Translations under genes and position numbers: made by a program
Shown: positions 35,285-46,320 of the stretch, piece after piece
Numbering within the stretch: position 1 is the first letter of the stretch
Layout of the letters: each line of letters starts with the position of its first letter
Assembly: GCA_037577475.1 (NCBI GenBank)
Contig: CM075190.1
Location: 2,026,501 to 2,090,500 of the forward strand
DNA: 64,000 bases
Source: Chaunax sp. Z400
Lineage: Eukaryota > Chordata > Actinopteri > Lophiiformes > Chaunacidae
Reading direction: 5' to 3'
The notes under the pieces: generated by a model
The model's input: only the letters and a program-made list of their open reading frames with translations
Told to the model about the DNA's origin: nothing
Database searches by the model: none

Positions 35285-38200
35285 CTGCAAACACACAACA
35301 CAGAATGAGTCAGAGACAATGTTTCACAGAGTTTCTGTTAAATCAACAGGTCACACTGTTTATGGGAGTTTACAGACTTTCCCCACAGGCAACAAAGTAC
35401 CATAAACAGGCCTTCACATTAAGCTTTTGAAGATACTGGCCACTGTGGCCTGTAAAATTTTAAATTCACTGGCCACAAAGAACAAGTAAGTGGCCACAAC
35501 ACAGCACGCCACAGGCATGGTTGCATGTGCCAATGGGAAAAGGGAAAAAAAAATTTAGTATACCCTTTCATGCATTCTGGTGCACTTTCATTCTGAAATC
35601 AGAACTTCTCTTCATCTGAAAAAAAAAGTCATTTTTTTATCTACAGTTGGTCATTTTTGCTCAAATAAACTTTGCAGGTTGACCTGAAGCGCTCGACATT
35701 GACATTTTTTGTTAAACACTGGTCGGCTGATCAAACAAGAATGTTTTATCTCTGTATGCATGATATTTTCTTTTACAGGTAATGTTCTTCATCCTGCCTG
35801 TAGTCCCGCGCTTGTGTTCGCGAGATGCTAACGGAAAAAGCTGAATATTGATGAAGATATGCGAAGTGTGCACTGAACAGCTCAATGTGCTCTACTAACA
35901 ATTTCCTGCCATTTTAAATTTTGTTAAAAACACATTTTTGACAGCTCCTCCTTCAGCGTACCTCAGATTGCTACCAAATTTTCTGAGTATTTTTAATGGA
36001 CTATGCTCATCAAAAGTTACATAAGGCTAGCAGATATCTTCTTTAACTTTCAAGATATTGATCAGTAGAGGTCAGGGCTAAGCAGGTAAATAACCCCATA
36101 ACTCATAATGATTTGTCTAGTCATTATAAATCTTGGTTCATACCTTCAGACTGTGGGGAATGGGCCTAACCAAGCATTTTTAGTCCGACCATAGAGCTCA
36201 AAAAGTTTCTATCTCATTATCGGCTGTATGCATTTATATGAGATTCAGTTGACCATGATTCAGTCAATACATAAACTATCGTAATGATTGATTAAACTGG
36301 GCATGGATTATTGGAATGAATCCAATTTTCTAGACAGTTCACAAAAAAATAAGCTAAATTTTGTTTTTTTAAACAGTCACCTGTACGTCCAGTTGACATT
36401 ATTTGAGCACATCCAGTGATGTATGACTGAACTCATCCCTCTGTAACCTATGGTTAAATCAAAGTCTCTCAATCTATATCATTTTAAATATGCAAACTGA
36501 TTATCATCTGTACAACCAAGCACAGCCAAAACTGACAGACATTCTCTAGATCAGTGTTTCCCAAAGTCTGGGTCACGATCCACAGGTGGGCCGCAGGAGA
36601 TTTTATTTGGGTCGCCAAATAAAATAGTTATGTCTCTATTTTACTATGATTCTACAGATATGTCTGCAGTACATCTTTCAGCCACATGAGGGAGCGTGTA
36701 TCTAGCTCCACCCACACATGGAGTTCAGCCAATCATAGCGCAGCATAGGAGCCAGGCAGGCGGTGCCTTGTTCAGAACCCATTTGGGTTTGCACCCAGGT
36801 GTCCACCATAGTTTCCACCAAAGTAATGAACAGCTTTTGCAGGTGGTCACAAACATGGATGCCTGGCTAATAAAAAAGAAAGGCATGACCAGGGACAAGA
36901 CCCAGCTAAGGACCAGACTGCTGCAGGTAATGTTAGCTTAGCTACCGCCCAGAGACTAAATGCTACACTTGATATGTTGCTCTCCTCTTGTACACCTGAC
37001 TGGAACAAAGAACAAGCAATAATCTGTTTGATTAAATGATGAGAGGGAAATATGAGTCTGTTAATTACAACAAGATGCACTTAATTTGTCTCATATAAAG
37101 TAGTCAGAATGTGTTGTTTACCTGATGTGAGCCCGTTTAATTTAAAATGCACTTAAGTTCTCAAATAAAAATATGAACATATGAACATGAACATGAGTGG
37201 CTGTTTACTCATTTTCTCATTTATAAAGTAGCCTATTTAAAATGTTAATATTTTGATAAGAGATAAAAACAATGAGATTCCACACCCCTCCTAAATGCAC
37301 TGATTTGATCGTATCTATAAAGTTTTTAAAATATGTCCAGTATATATTTTCAATAACCATACAATGTAGTTGTAATTTAAATGTTTATCACTTTGAAATG
37401 TCTGGTTTACCTATAAGATAATAAGATGATGCAGACGGCAGTAAAATGATCAGAAATGTTCATTTATGCACAAATTGTTAATCTTGTAATTTATAGATAA
37501 GATCTCTTGTGATTTGGGTCACGATGGTTTGACATTTTTGAAATTTGGGTCCCCAGAAAAAAAATTTGGGAACTGTTGGGATGGTTGACGTCAAGTGTAA
37601 TGAAAGGTCTTCAGATCAGTCAGACAGAGTCCACCAGTGATCATCACCAAATGTTTGATCCAACTCTACGCCTGAAATCAGCAGAACAATGGTTTTTTTT
37701 TTATCAGGGTTTGATAACCAACATTTTACCTGTGGTGTTTTAACTTATACCAGTTTTTCACATATGATGTCATCGCCTGTTCAAGGCGGGACTGTTGCTC
37801 CTTTATTTCTGTATAAAAGTGAGAGAATGGGGCATTGTTGTTCCACCCCTGAGCCAGCGGTGGAGTTGGTAACAGTACCAGATTGACGTCTGTGGGACGG
37901 TGAGGTGGTAGGACAGAGCAGCTAATAGCAGTTAGCACCAAATTAAATAAAAATATCAACTGAAACCTCTAGCAGAGGATCAGACCACCCACCATTTAAG
38001 AGAGAATGTCAATGATTGGACAAGCTAGTCAACATGCAAGTAAGACATCACAATCCACCGCTGTTACAAGCCACGCCTCTTTTCTGTTTCCAGAAACAGA
38101 AGAGTAAATAAATATGAATCAGTAGGTCATTAAATGCTTATTGCTTATGTAAAAATGACAGTGGGCCGATGTTATGCTGCTGCTGGTTTGTTCAGCCTGA

Positions 38201-41200
38201 CTATATAAAAGGTGCCTGTCTTTCCCGTGGTGCAGTCATAAGACACTATGCCTGCAGATATAAAGTTCCAGGGTTTGAATCCTCATGTCGCCGAGCTCTA
38301 CTTGCCAACCATGTGCCAAATCATGCCCATTCATTAATGCTCACATGGTTGGACTAAAAAACTGCTTCAACCTGGAAACTGCCACTTGTGACAATGACAA
38401 AAAAGGAGACCTCGGTGAACTCACAGTGTCCTGTTCAGGCTTGTTGCCTCCCTCTGTTCTTCGTAGCACATCAATGAAGTCCTTCTTTGAGACAGATGAC
38501 AGCAGCTTGGCCTTCTTCCTCTCTGAGCCACCGACTTCCTTCACCTTGTCATCGATTGTTTTCTGTTGTTTCCTCACAGCGTTGAACAGCTGCACCACCC
38601 CCCTGAGCAGGAAAGAACACATCGGAATCAGACATATGTATCTACAAACAAAGCATCATGGGAAAAAAAACATGCCCAAACCTGGTAGCAATTCTTTGTA
38701 GAGCTCGTTCAGCCTCACGGTCCTTCACCGTGTCCGGTTTCTCCCTGCACATCATCTCCCACGCTCGCTTCTTGTCGACCTGTTGGACATGTGTACAAAC
38801 ACATCTTCACATTTAGCTACCACAGTCTCCTCACGGTGTACACATGCAAAACCCTCTGCCCAGAAATCTGAATATTTGAATACTCTTGACTAGGGTGCAA
38901 CTCTCCTTACTGCTGACAGTGATTGAAACACTAAAGTCCAAAAAATTAATCATGACTGGCAAGACCAAATATTAATGAATGAATATATTAATGTTGAGGG
39001 CTGAGGATGCTGGGTCTTTAGGGGAGGTGAGGGCTGAGGATGCTGGGTCTTTAGGGGAGGATCGAAAATAGGAGAGAGATGTGATTAATACAAGGTAAAG
39101 ATGATCAAAGTAGAGGAAGCAGCATCAGACTGTAAATTCCAAATCAAACAGAGATTATGTGAATAAGTGTTTTAACATTATAGAAGGCAAGTTCAGATTT
39201 TTGAGGCCAAACTGTTGAGTGAACTGATCACATATTCTGAGTTTGGCTTCTAAAACATTTCTAGTTGTTGAATCTCACATGTTAATGAAGACCACATTCA
39301 GACCAACAGCAGCACAGTGAGACAAAAACACATCCTTCTCATTGATTTGAATGAAGCAAGTCAGGCAGCCAAAACTGAGCCAGTCTCTACTTTCACCACA
39401 ATGTAATATCATTTGGCTCAGGGCTGCTGGCTGATTGCTTATTTCTACTGTTTACCTTGCAATCATCATCAAGAGGGAGAAAATACACTGCTCAAAAAAA
39501 GAGGGGAACATTTAAATGACACATCAGATCTTGATGAACGAATTATTTAAGTTGAAAATTTTTACTGATGTACTTTGTATAATTTGTTGAGAACAAAATG
39601 ACGTAACAAAAATCAATGGAAACCAAAATCATCAACCATTGAGGGCTGGATTCAAAATCACACCAAAAATCAAAGTAAAAAATTTAAATGACAGGCTGAT
39701 CCAACTTGTGTGAAATTGATCATCAACTCATAATGTGATCAGTAGTGTGTTTGACCCCCGCCTGTCTGTATGCACTCCTGACAATGTCTGGTCATGTTCC
39801 TGATGAGTCGGTGGATGGTGTCCTGGGGGATCTCCTCCCAGACCCCGATCAGGGCATCAGTGAGCTCCTGGACAGTCTGTGGTGGTACTTGGTGGCGTCG
39901 GATGCACCGATACCTAATGTCCCAAAGGTGCTCAGTTGGATTTAGTTCAGGGGAACATGAGGGTCAGTCAATGACATCAATGTCTTCATCATCCAGGAAC
40001 TGTCTACACACTCTGGACAAATGAAGTCGGGCATTGTCCTGCACCAGGAGGAACCCAGGGCCCACTGCACCCAGGGCCCACTGCACCAGGACGAACCAAG
40101 GGCCCACTGCACCAGCATAAGGTCTGACAATCACTCTGAGGATTTCATCCCGGTACCTAACAGTCAGGGTACCGTTGGCTATGATCATTGACTGTGTGAC
40201 CCTCCAAGGATCTGCCTCCCCAGACCATCACTGACCCACCACCAAACCGGTCCTGCTGGATGATGTTACAGCAGCATAACGTTCACCACGGTGTCTCCAG
40301 ACTCTTTCACACCTGTCACATGTGTTCAGTGTGAATCTGCTCTCATCTGTGAAGAGAACGGGGCACCAATGGTGGACCTGCCAATTCTGGTGTTCTCTGG
40401 TGAATATCAATGGAGCTGCACGGTGCTGGGCTGTGAACACATGTCCCACTAGAGGGTGTCGGCCCTCATGGAGTCTGTTTCTGACAGTTTGGTCAGAAAC
40501 ATGCACACCAGTATCCTGCTGGAGGTCATTTAGGACTCTGGCAGTGCTCCTCCTGTTCCTCCTCATACAAAGGAGCAGATACCGGTCCTGCTGCTGGGTT
40601 GATGCCCTTGTCCTTCCTGTCCAGCTCTCCTGGTGTAACGGCTGGTCTCCTGGTATCTCCTCCATGCTTTTCAGACTGTGCTGGGAGACACAGCAAACCT
40701 TCTTGTGACCACATGTATGGATGTGCCATCCTGGAGGAGCTGGACTACCTGTGCAACCTGATTGGGCTGCAGGTACCGCTTCATGCTACCAGTAGAGACA
40801 AGAACACTGGCAAAACACCAAACTAGAGAAGAATCAGTCAGGAAGGATGAGGAGAGAACAACTGTCTGTAGACACCACATGTAAAACATTCCCTTTGTGG
40901 GAGTTGTGTTGTTTTTGTCTCTCCATTACACCTGTTGTCACTTTCATTAGCACCAAAGCAGGTGAAACTGATTCACAATCACTTTGCTTCCTAAATGGAC
41001 AGATTGATATCCCTGAAGTTTAACTGACTTGTTGTTATACTGTGATGATTCAGTGTTCCCTTCATTGTTTTAGCAGTGTACCTGCTGTCAACTATCTATA
41101 TAATAAAGTGCTGTGGCATCTGAAAAGCCTTGCAATTCAATGAGATGATACTCAAACTGGACTTCCTGGATAATAGTTGCTGTCTCACAGGAATCTGGGC

Positions 41201-42641
41201 CAGCCAATGTCGTCCCTGGTGTATGACAACAGTTCCTAGGAAGAACTACATACTCCTGTCATTGCTGTGACAGGAAACAACGTTGATTTAATGCCAAATT
41301 TACAAGAAGGCACAAATTATTTTGGAATTTGCTGTCGCTGTTTTGAAAAGTTTCTTAAGTTTTTCTGACTCAAGAGCTTAAATTGTGGGTGCATTGTGAT
41401 TTCTAGTTGAGTCTGAATGAAACAGATGATGAGTTCACAAAGATCTGCTGTTTACCATGTCCAGACAGAGCGAACAGACTGTTTCCAGTGAACCAAATGT
41501 GATCCGTTATGATCCCTCGTGTGTGTGTGTGTGTACATCCCTAGTACATCCCTTGTGCCTCCTTAGTGCATCCCTACTACATCCCTACTAAATCCCTAGT
41601 GCATCCCTACTACATCCCTACTACATCCATAGTGCATCCCTTAGTGCATCCCTTAGTGCATCCCTAGATCCCTACTACATCCCTACTACATCCCTACTAT
41701 ATCCCTACTACATCCTTAGTAAATCCCTAGTACATCCTTAGTAAATCCCTAGTACATCCTTAGTACATCCCTAGTACATCTTTAGTACATCCCTACTACA
41801 TCCTTAGTACATCCCTAGTACATCTTTAGTACATCCCTAGTACATCTTTAGTACATCCCTAGTACATCTTTAGTACATCCCTACTACATCCTTAGTACAT
41901 CCCTACTATATCCCTACTACATCCTTAGTACATCCCTAGTACATCTTTAGTACATCCTTAGTACATCCCTAGTACATCCTTAGTAAATCCCTAGTACATC
42001 CTTAGTACATCCCTACTACATCCCTAGTACATCCCTACTACATTCTTAGTACATCCTTAGTACATCCCTACTACATCCCTGGTACATGTCCGACTAAATC
42101 CAGTGAAAAACAAGTAGAAACCTGTCCATAGTTCTGTTAGTATGAAACTGATCAACTCTCATGGACATTCTGTTTCTGATTATGTACTGAATGACAATAT
42201 CTTTTGGTATCAGGTATTGTGAAAGTAAACTTGGTATTGTATCATGACAAATGGTGTGTTGATTACCTGTTTCTTTTTCTCCAACTGCTCCTGTCGTTCT
42301 CTCTCCTTCATCTTGTCCAGCTCCTTGTTCTTCACCAGGATGCTGGTTTTACTCTCAGGGGTCTTCTTCCCCAGGATCTTTGCCATGGCCTCTGCCCATC
42401 CAGTATTAGTGTTACCATCATCTCCTCGTTCATCCTGTCCTCCATCTTCATCTTCCCCATCACTGCCTCCATCAGCATCGCTGTCATTTATTCCTCCATC
42501 ACTCACTTCATCATTGCTCCCTCCAACAGAATCTCTTTGGTCCGGGTTACCCTCAAACTGAGGCTCTGTGTTGTTTCCTGAGTCACACACAGAAGAAGAG
42601 TCTTTGACACAGACAGTCATACACACCACAACATGGGGATG

Positions 42642-42727
<86 letters not shown>

Positions 42728-44579
42728 GTGTGTGTGTGTCGAGCTGCAGCACTACACCTGAGGCTTAGTCAAGAGGACTGACTGGAGAACTAACCTAAAA
42801 ACATGTTTCTGATGGTGGGGGAAACCAGAGAGGAGAATGTGCTGGAACCCCACACAGCCTACAAACTCCATACTGAAGGTCTCTAGTGTTAGACAGTGTT
42901 GATTCACACATTGATCTAAATTAGTGGGCTTCATTAACTTGACTCTTTTCAGACACACACAAACACATAGTTGGAAGCAGAAATAGATAGAGAGATACTT
43001 TATTGATTCTTTACAGGAAACTGTTCTGTCGCAGCAGCTACATTCAGGTCAACACAAGGAAAGAATAAGCAAAAAAAAAAATAAAAGAATAACTATAAAG
43101 AAAAGTAGTGCAAATGAGATGAATAAGACACGATGTCATAGTGTCATGGTAAGGCAGTGTGCAGTGAGCGAAGGAACCGATAATAATTAACAACAGATAG
43201 TAAATAACAGATATTAACTGACTAAAAAAAAAGCTTGTGCAAAATAACAGAATGTCCAGCAGTATCTATTATGCCGATGTTATGATTGTGGTTGTTTCTG
43301 TCCATTGAACAGTCAGCTGACAGGAAGGATTTCCTGCAGCATGCAGTCCTGCACTTTGGTTGGATCAGCAAATCAGCATATTTAACACCCATTATATATA
43401 CTGGCAACGTATACTGCTGGCAATCACCAAATTACACAAGAGGAGTTTAAATATGTCAATACAACAAATATTACAAGTGTTTTTCACAAATATAACAAAA
43501 CTACTACATGATGCAGATCCAGACACCAGCTTCTGGCAGCGTTCCTGAGGAATCTTAGCCCATTCCTCATGGACAAAGGCCTCCAGTTCTGGAATATTCC
43601 TGGTTTACCTGCTGCAACCACCTTCTTCAGATCCCACCAGAGGTTTTCTATGGATTCCAGTCAGGCGACTGTGACGGCCTCTAGAATGATCCAGGACTTC
43701 TTCTGAAACCAGGCCTTGGTGGACTCTGAGGTCTGCTTGGGATCATTGTCCTTTTGGAACGTCCAATGACGGCCGAGCTTCATCTTCCTCACAGATGGAG
43801 ACGTTTTCCTCTAGGATTTCCTGATCCTTGATGGAATCCATCTGACCCTCTACACGCTGCAGGTTTCCAGTGGTCCAGGAAGCAAAGCAGCCCCAGAGCA
43901 TCACCGAGCCACCGCCATGCTTCACTGTAGGTAGGGTGTTCTTTTCAGCATCAGCTTCATTCTTCTTCCTCCAGACATACTGTTGATCCATAGGCCCCAA
44001 AAGTTCCTGTTTGGTTTCATGGCTCCACAGAACAGCATCCCAGAACTTCTGGGTCTGATCTAGATGGTTCTGAGCTACTGGAGCCCACTTTTCTGGAGCT
44101 TCTGGGTCAGCAGTGGTGAACTTTATCCATTTAAACTGTTCTTGTGTGATTTGGTTATTGCAATCAGTTGGTAAATAGCAGATTTTACCCATAATCCTGA
44201 CATAGGGTGGTGAATGAATGATTTTGTTTCCAAGCGAGTATGCAGTGTGAAGTAGCAAACTTACTAACCCATTCACTCTCTAAGAACAACAGCGTAAATG
44301 ACGTTTGTTTTGTGCAATACACAACACTGCTAAAAACGTCATCCTACACTGCAAATCTCCATATAACGTTAAGGTAGAGCAGCTGGCTAACAGAGCTGCT
44401 CTGCTAACAGAGCAAGGTTTCTGCTATGCTATGGAACAGACCAAAAGGCCGAATGTTAGCTAGCTAGGTAGCGTATATTTAAAAAAAAACAATAATCGTG
44501 TTTTAATCAATGGGCAACATTTTAGAAGTAAAAACTCACCAGACATCTCCACATGTGTTTGTATCGGGTCCGCCATCAT
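35135..44579 (-). CDS. rrp15: RRP15-like ribosomal RNA-processing protein, whole gene
   Basis: RRP15 is a nucleolar factor for maturation of the 60S subunit rRNAs. Five coding exons join in phase: 44579-44540, 42577-42267, 38779-38682, 38602-38425 and 35284-35135, total 777 bases (258 residues). Residues 1-13 lead into an acidic, Asp/Ser/Gly-rich region to about residue 70. Then comes the conserved block with GWAEAMAKILGKKTPESKTS near the end of exon 2 and a charged helix LDKMKERERQEQLEKKKQ. Next are KKRAWEMMCREKPD, ERALQRIATRGVVQLFNAV, KAKLLSSVSKKDFIDVLRR, and a final WSVLRDDFMMGATMKDWDK. This order matches vertebrate RRP15, and all splice sites are GT-AG. Two adjacent ATGs begin the protein; the first has A at -3. 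Introns hold a full Tc1 element, a Tc1 fragment, an hAT remnant and repeats. Confidence 0.96.
35285..36540. other. rrp15 intron 4, part without recognised elements
   Basis: AT-rich intron sequence. A short stretch (about 35430-35500) repeats TGGCCAC several times. No element was identified. Confidence 0.4.
36550..37582 (+). mobile_element. hAT-type DNA transposon remnant
   Basis: Begins CAGTGTTTCCCAAAGTCTGG and ends in TTTGGGAACTGTTG, an imperfect inverted repeat of CARTGTTTCCCAA type, as in fish hAT elements with short ends. Internally, MDAWLIKKKGMTRDK at about 36855-36900 resembles the start of a transposase, but the catalytic body is absent. No convincing 8-bp target duplication is found. 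It lies in rrp15 intron 4. Confidence 0.5.
37780..37985 (+). repeat. dispersed repeat, copy 3 of 3
   Basis: GGGACTGTTGCTCCTTTATT, CTGTATAAAAGTGAGAGAAT, GGGGCATTGTTGTTCCACCC and CCTGAGCCAGCGGTGGAGTT follow in the same order as at 9955-10110. It lies in rrp15 intron 4. Confidence 0.55.
38215..38350 (+). mobile_element. tRNA-derived SINE-like element
   Basis: A box-A-like TGGTGCAGTCATAAG (38229-38243) is followed about 30 bp later by box B GGTTTGAATCC (38272-38282), the spacing of an RNA polymerase III promoter. The tRNA-like part lies antisense to rrp15 in intron 4, within 200 bp of the exon 4 donor. No 3' tail is obvious, so ends are approximate. Confidence 0.5.
38425..38602 (-). CDS. rrp15: rrp15 coding exon 4
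   Basis: Starts with one base completing Arg150, then GVVQLFNAVRKQQKTIDDKV, through SVSKKDFIDVLRR, ending at QDT before donor GTGAGT, phase 0. Confidence 0.95.
38682..38779 (-). CDS. rrp15: rrp15 coding exon 3
   Basis: 98 bases, too short to stand out as an open frame. Encodes VDKKRAWEMMCREKPDTVKD and EAERALQRIAT, ending AG before donor GTTTGG. The next exon is only 79 bp away. Confidence 0.95.
38994..39062. repeat. two-copy tandem duplication, about 35 bp
   Basis: GAGGGCTGAGGATGCTGGGT and CTTTAGGGGAGG occur twice head to tail. Confidence 0.9.
39486..41078 (-). mobile_element. Tc1-type transposon with both ends, in rrp15 intron 2
   Basis: A 1593-bp element flanked by TA on both sides (39484-39485 and 41079-41080). 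Its ends are inverted: CACTGCTCAAAAAAAGAGGGG on the left and, as complement, CACTGCTAAAACAATGAAGGG on the right. The transposase is on the minus strand, same direction as rrp15. Terminal repeats are imperfect, and the element is probably old. Confidence 0.9.
39730..40890 (-). pseudogene. Tc1/mariner DDE transposase (frameshifted)
   Basis: On the minus strand, pieces read in order: a helix-turn-helix N-terminal region (QVVQLLQDGTSIHVVTRRFA then VSPSTV), QQDRYLLLCMRRNRRSTAR, CPVLFTDESRF with the first catalytic Asp, VQDNARLHLSRV with the second, and PELNPTEHLWDI with the Glu. Frame changes separate the segments (about 40670, 40230 and 39970-40100), and a segment in the middle, GPWFVLVQWALGAVGPG, comes from a local tandem duplication (about 40040-40115). 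The gene is inactive. The family cuts and pastes DNA at TA targets. Confidence 0.85.
41525..42085. repeat. minisatellite of ACATCCCTAGT type in rrp15 intron 2
   Basis: About 550 bp of roughly 11-bp units (TACATCCCTAG, TACATCCTTAG, TACATCTTTAG, TACATCCCTAC) preceded by a short GT tract. It ends about 180 bp from the exon 2 donor of rrp15. Confidence 0.95.
42267..42577 (-). CDS. rrp15: rrp15 coding exon 2
   Basis: Acceptor CTCAG then phase 1 entry; acidic region followed by the conserved core; donor GTAATC after a Gln codon, phase 0. A (CA)n tract lies about 70 bp upstream of the acceptor. Confidence 0.95.
42645..42738. repeat. GT microsatellite in rrp15 intron 1
   Basis: About 94 bp of (TG)n with one TATG interruption; (CA)n in the rrp15 transcript, about 65 bp upstream of the exon 2 acceptor. 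Confidence 0.95.
42985..43400 (-). mobile_element. probable interspersed repeat in rrp15 intron 1
   Basis: GATACTTTATTGATTC at about 42993 and AGGATTTCCTGCAGCATGCA near 43327 look like the ends and body of common fish LINE- or SINE-derived repeats in minus orientation. Family not assigned. Confidence 0.35.
43500..44185 (-). mobile_element. Tc1-type transposon fragment in rrp15 intron 1
   Basis: A minus-strand transposase fragment: KFWDAVLWSHETKQELLGPM with the first acid replaced (HET where DET is usual), DQQYVWRKKNEADAEKNTLP, TVKHGGGSVMLWGCFASWTT and GNLQRVEGQMDS. Past about 43740 other frames continue with a remnant of the C-terminal part (WWDLKK and AKIPQERCQKL, down to about 43505). It is a second, different Tc1 family from that in intron 2. 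Termini are not found. Confidence 0.8.
44540..44579 (-). CDS. rrp15: rrp15 coding exon 1
   Basis: Encodes MMADPIQTHVEMS plus one base of Gly14; consensus donor GTGAGT follows. The residue join to exon 2 gives SGNNTEPQFEG. Confidence 0.88.
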
Positions 44580-44645
44580 GGTGTTTGAGCAACGCATTCC
44601 GTTGAACACAACTACCAAACGACAAAGGTTCCGCTAGGAATGCAT
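44580..44645 (-). promoter_or_regulatory. rrp15: rrp15 5' untranslated/core promoter region
   Basis: Only about 65 bp separate the start codon from the LINE tail. There is no TATA box. Transcription start cannot be placed by eye. Confidence 0.35.
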
Positions 44646-45830
44646 CTCTTCTTCTCCTCCTCCTTCTTCTTCTTCTGCTTCTTCTTTTACGGCGGTAGGC
44701 ATCCAACTTTTTGCTGCATTACCGTCACCATCTGCTCCGGAGTGGGAACCAGGGACCTGGCTTACAATCTGTCTTCATAACCCAAAAATATTTTAAAAAA
44801 ACAAAAAACAACAACTAACGAACTAAATAGAAAAATAAATAAATCTTGCCTACATACCACCTTTGGGTTTTTTTTTTCTTGCTATCTATACCATTTCTAT
44901 ACCATTTTCTTCCTCATTCTTATTCCTGTTTCCCTACTCCTCGCATCCTATCTATAAAAGAGCCCTGTAGCCCTTAAGAAATCTAACAACACCCTGACCT
45001 GTGCTCTCTCACCCATGCTCAGCACCCCTTTTAGTGTAAACTCCTGCACCCCTAATTCCCTCAAGTGACTCCTCATTGTCTCCCTCTGTGTCTCATCCCT
45101 CCTACAGTTCAGTACGACTTGTTCCACTGACTCCTCCTCCTGACTTCCCTCACACAACCCTGTCTGGTGATTCCCAACAAGATTCAGTGTTTTATTCAAT
45201 GCACAGTGCCCAAACCTTAACCTCATCAATACTGTTCCCTCTCACCTCTGTCCACTACCTACCCTTGTGACTGGAGTACTAGATGTCTTCCTTTTCTCTC
45301 TCCATTCCACCTTTCTTGCCACATCTGGTTGACCTTCCTCCATATTAAACTTTTAGTTTATGCTTTACTGATGTTGATTTGAATTTCTATTTTTCCTTTT
45401 CTTAGTGCCTTCTTTGCTAATTCATCCGCCCTCTTGTCCCCCCTCACCCCCACATGTGCTGGAACCCAGATGAATTTAGTCTTCCCTCCCAAATTGATTA
45501 TTTTTCTGACTGTTTGAAGGATTTGATACAAAATAATTTGTCGACTGTTTGAATGGAATGACCTTATGCTTGAGATGACTGAAGATGAGTCTGAGCAAAT
45601 TAAAACTTTACTTTGCCTAGTTTTTCTAGTTCACTCGCTATCCCTCCTTTTGGGTGTTTTTTCACAAGAACAGAACTTTTGTCCCAGTCCGTTTCTGTGG
45701 AATTTACATGGAAATCTGTCTCAGCTGCTGCTGTGCTCTGACTCCAACAGTTACAGTTGGGTTAACTCTTGAATTAATAGGAATCATCTTGTTCAGCAGC
45801 TCTGGTTTGATCTGTTCACTGAAATTAAGA
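44645..45830 (-). mobile_element. LINE 3' end with RNase H (I/Nimb-like)
   Basis: Minus-strand 3' part of a non-LTR element. RNase H pieces: VLICSDSSSVISSI, KFIWVPAHVGVRGDKRADEL with the catalytic HVG...DKRADE region, then a C-terminal frame (44948-45229) with RLRFGHCALNKTLNLVGNHQ, TGLCEGSQEEESVEQVVLNC and LKGVLSMGERAQVRVLLDFL. The 3' end is a GAA/GGA-type repeat (44645-44690). An RNase H domain in a non-LTR element with this tail points to the I or Nimb clade. Frames are broken. Its tail lies just upstream of rrp15. Confidence 0.7.
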
Positions 45831-46320
45831 AGGAAACAAACAGTGACAGATTAAATGAAATCTGAGTCGACTAAATAGGTGCTTGTAACAAGCTGTTTGA
45901 TACTTCTTTTAAGACTTTTCTTAAGTCAATATCTTTCTTATTATTTCATCTTCATCTTCTCTAAACAACTATTTATTTTTTAGATACCCTACGCATTGTT
46001 CATTGAAGGCTCACTTGTGTCATTTGATAGGTCATACATTCACCCAACATAGCATTTGCACCCATTTGGATCTGGGCCCCCGATATATTATTCTCCAAGT
46101 GTGATCCTCTGTCACTGCAGACAAAATAATGCAATGCTATTCCATTCCAAAATATAAAAAAATAAGGGCAATTACTTATGTAGACCTCAGTGGACTTTTG
46201 CACTCTAAATGGTTTCCAGGTGAGTATGTTGTCTATTCTTGTTTCAACTGAAACACCACAGGACATTTTATGATGAAACCACCCAGTTTCATGTTTAAAA
46301 CCAGTTGGATCTGGTGTAAG
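45831..46320. other. intergenic, nothing recognised
   Basis: Between the LINE remnant and the 5' region of the membrane protein gene; no features seen. Confidence 0.4.

Noticed and set aside
38215..38290. A functional tRNA gene
   Set aside because: Box A and B motifs are present but no complete cloverleaf stems could be paired by eye; a SINE is more likely.
42210..42752. A 180-codon minus-strand frame starting in His-Thr repeats
   Set aside because: Only the part from 42577 downwards is rrp15 exon 2; the start is translated microsatellite and intron.
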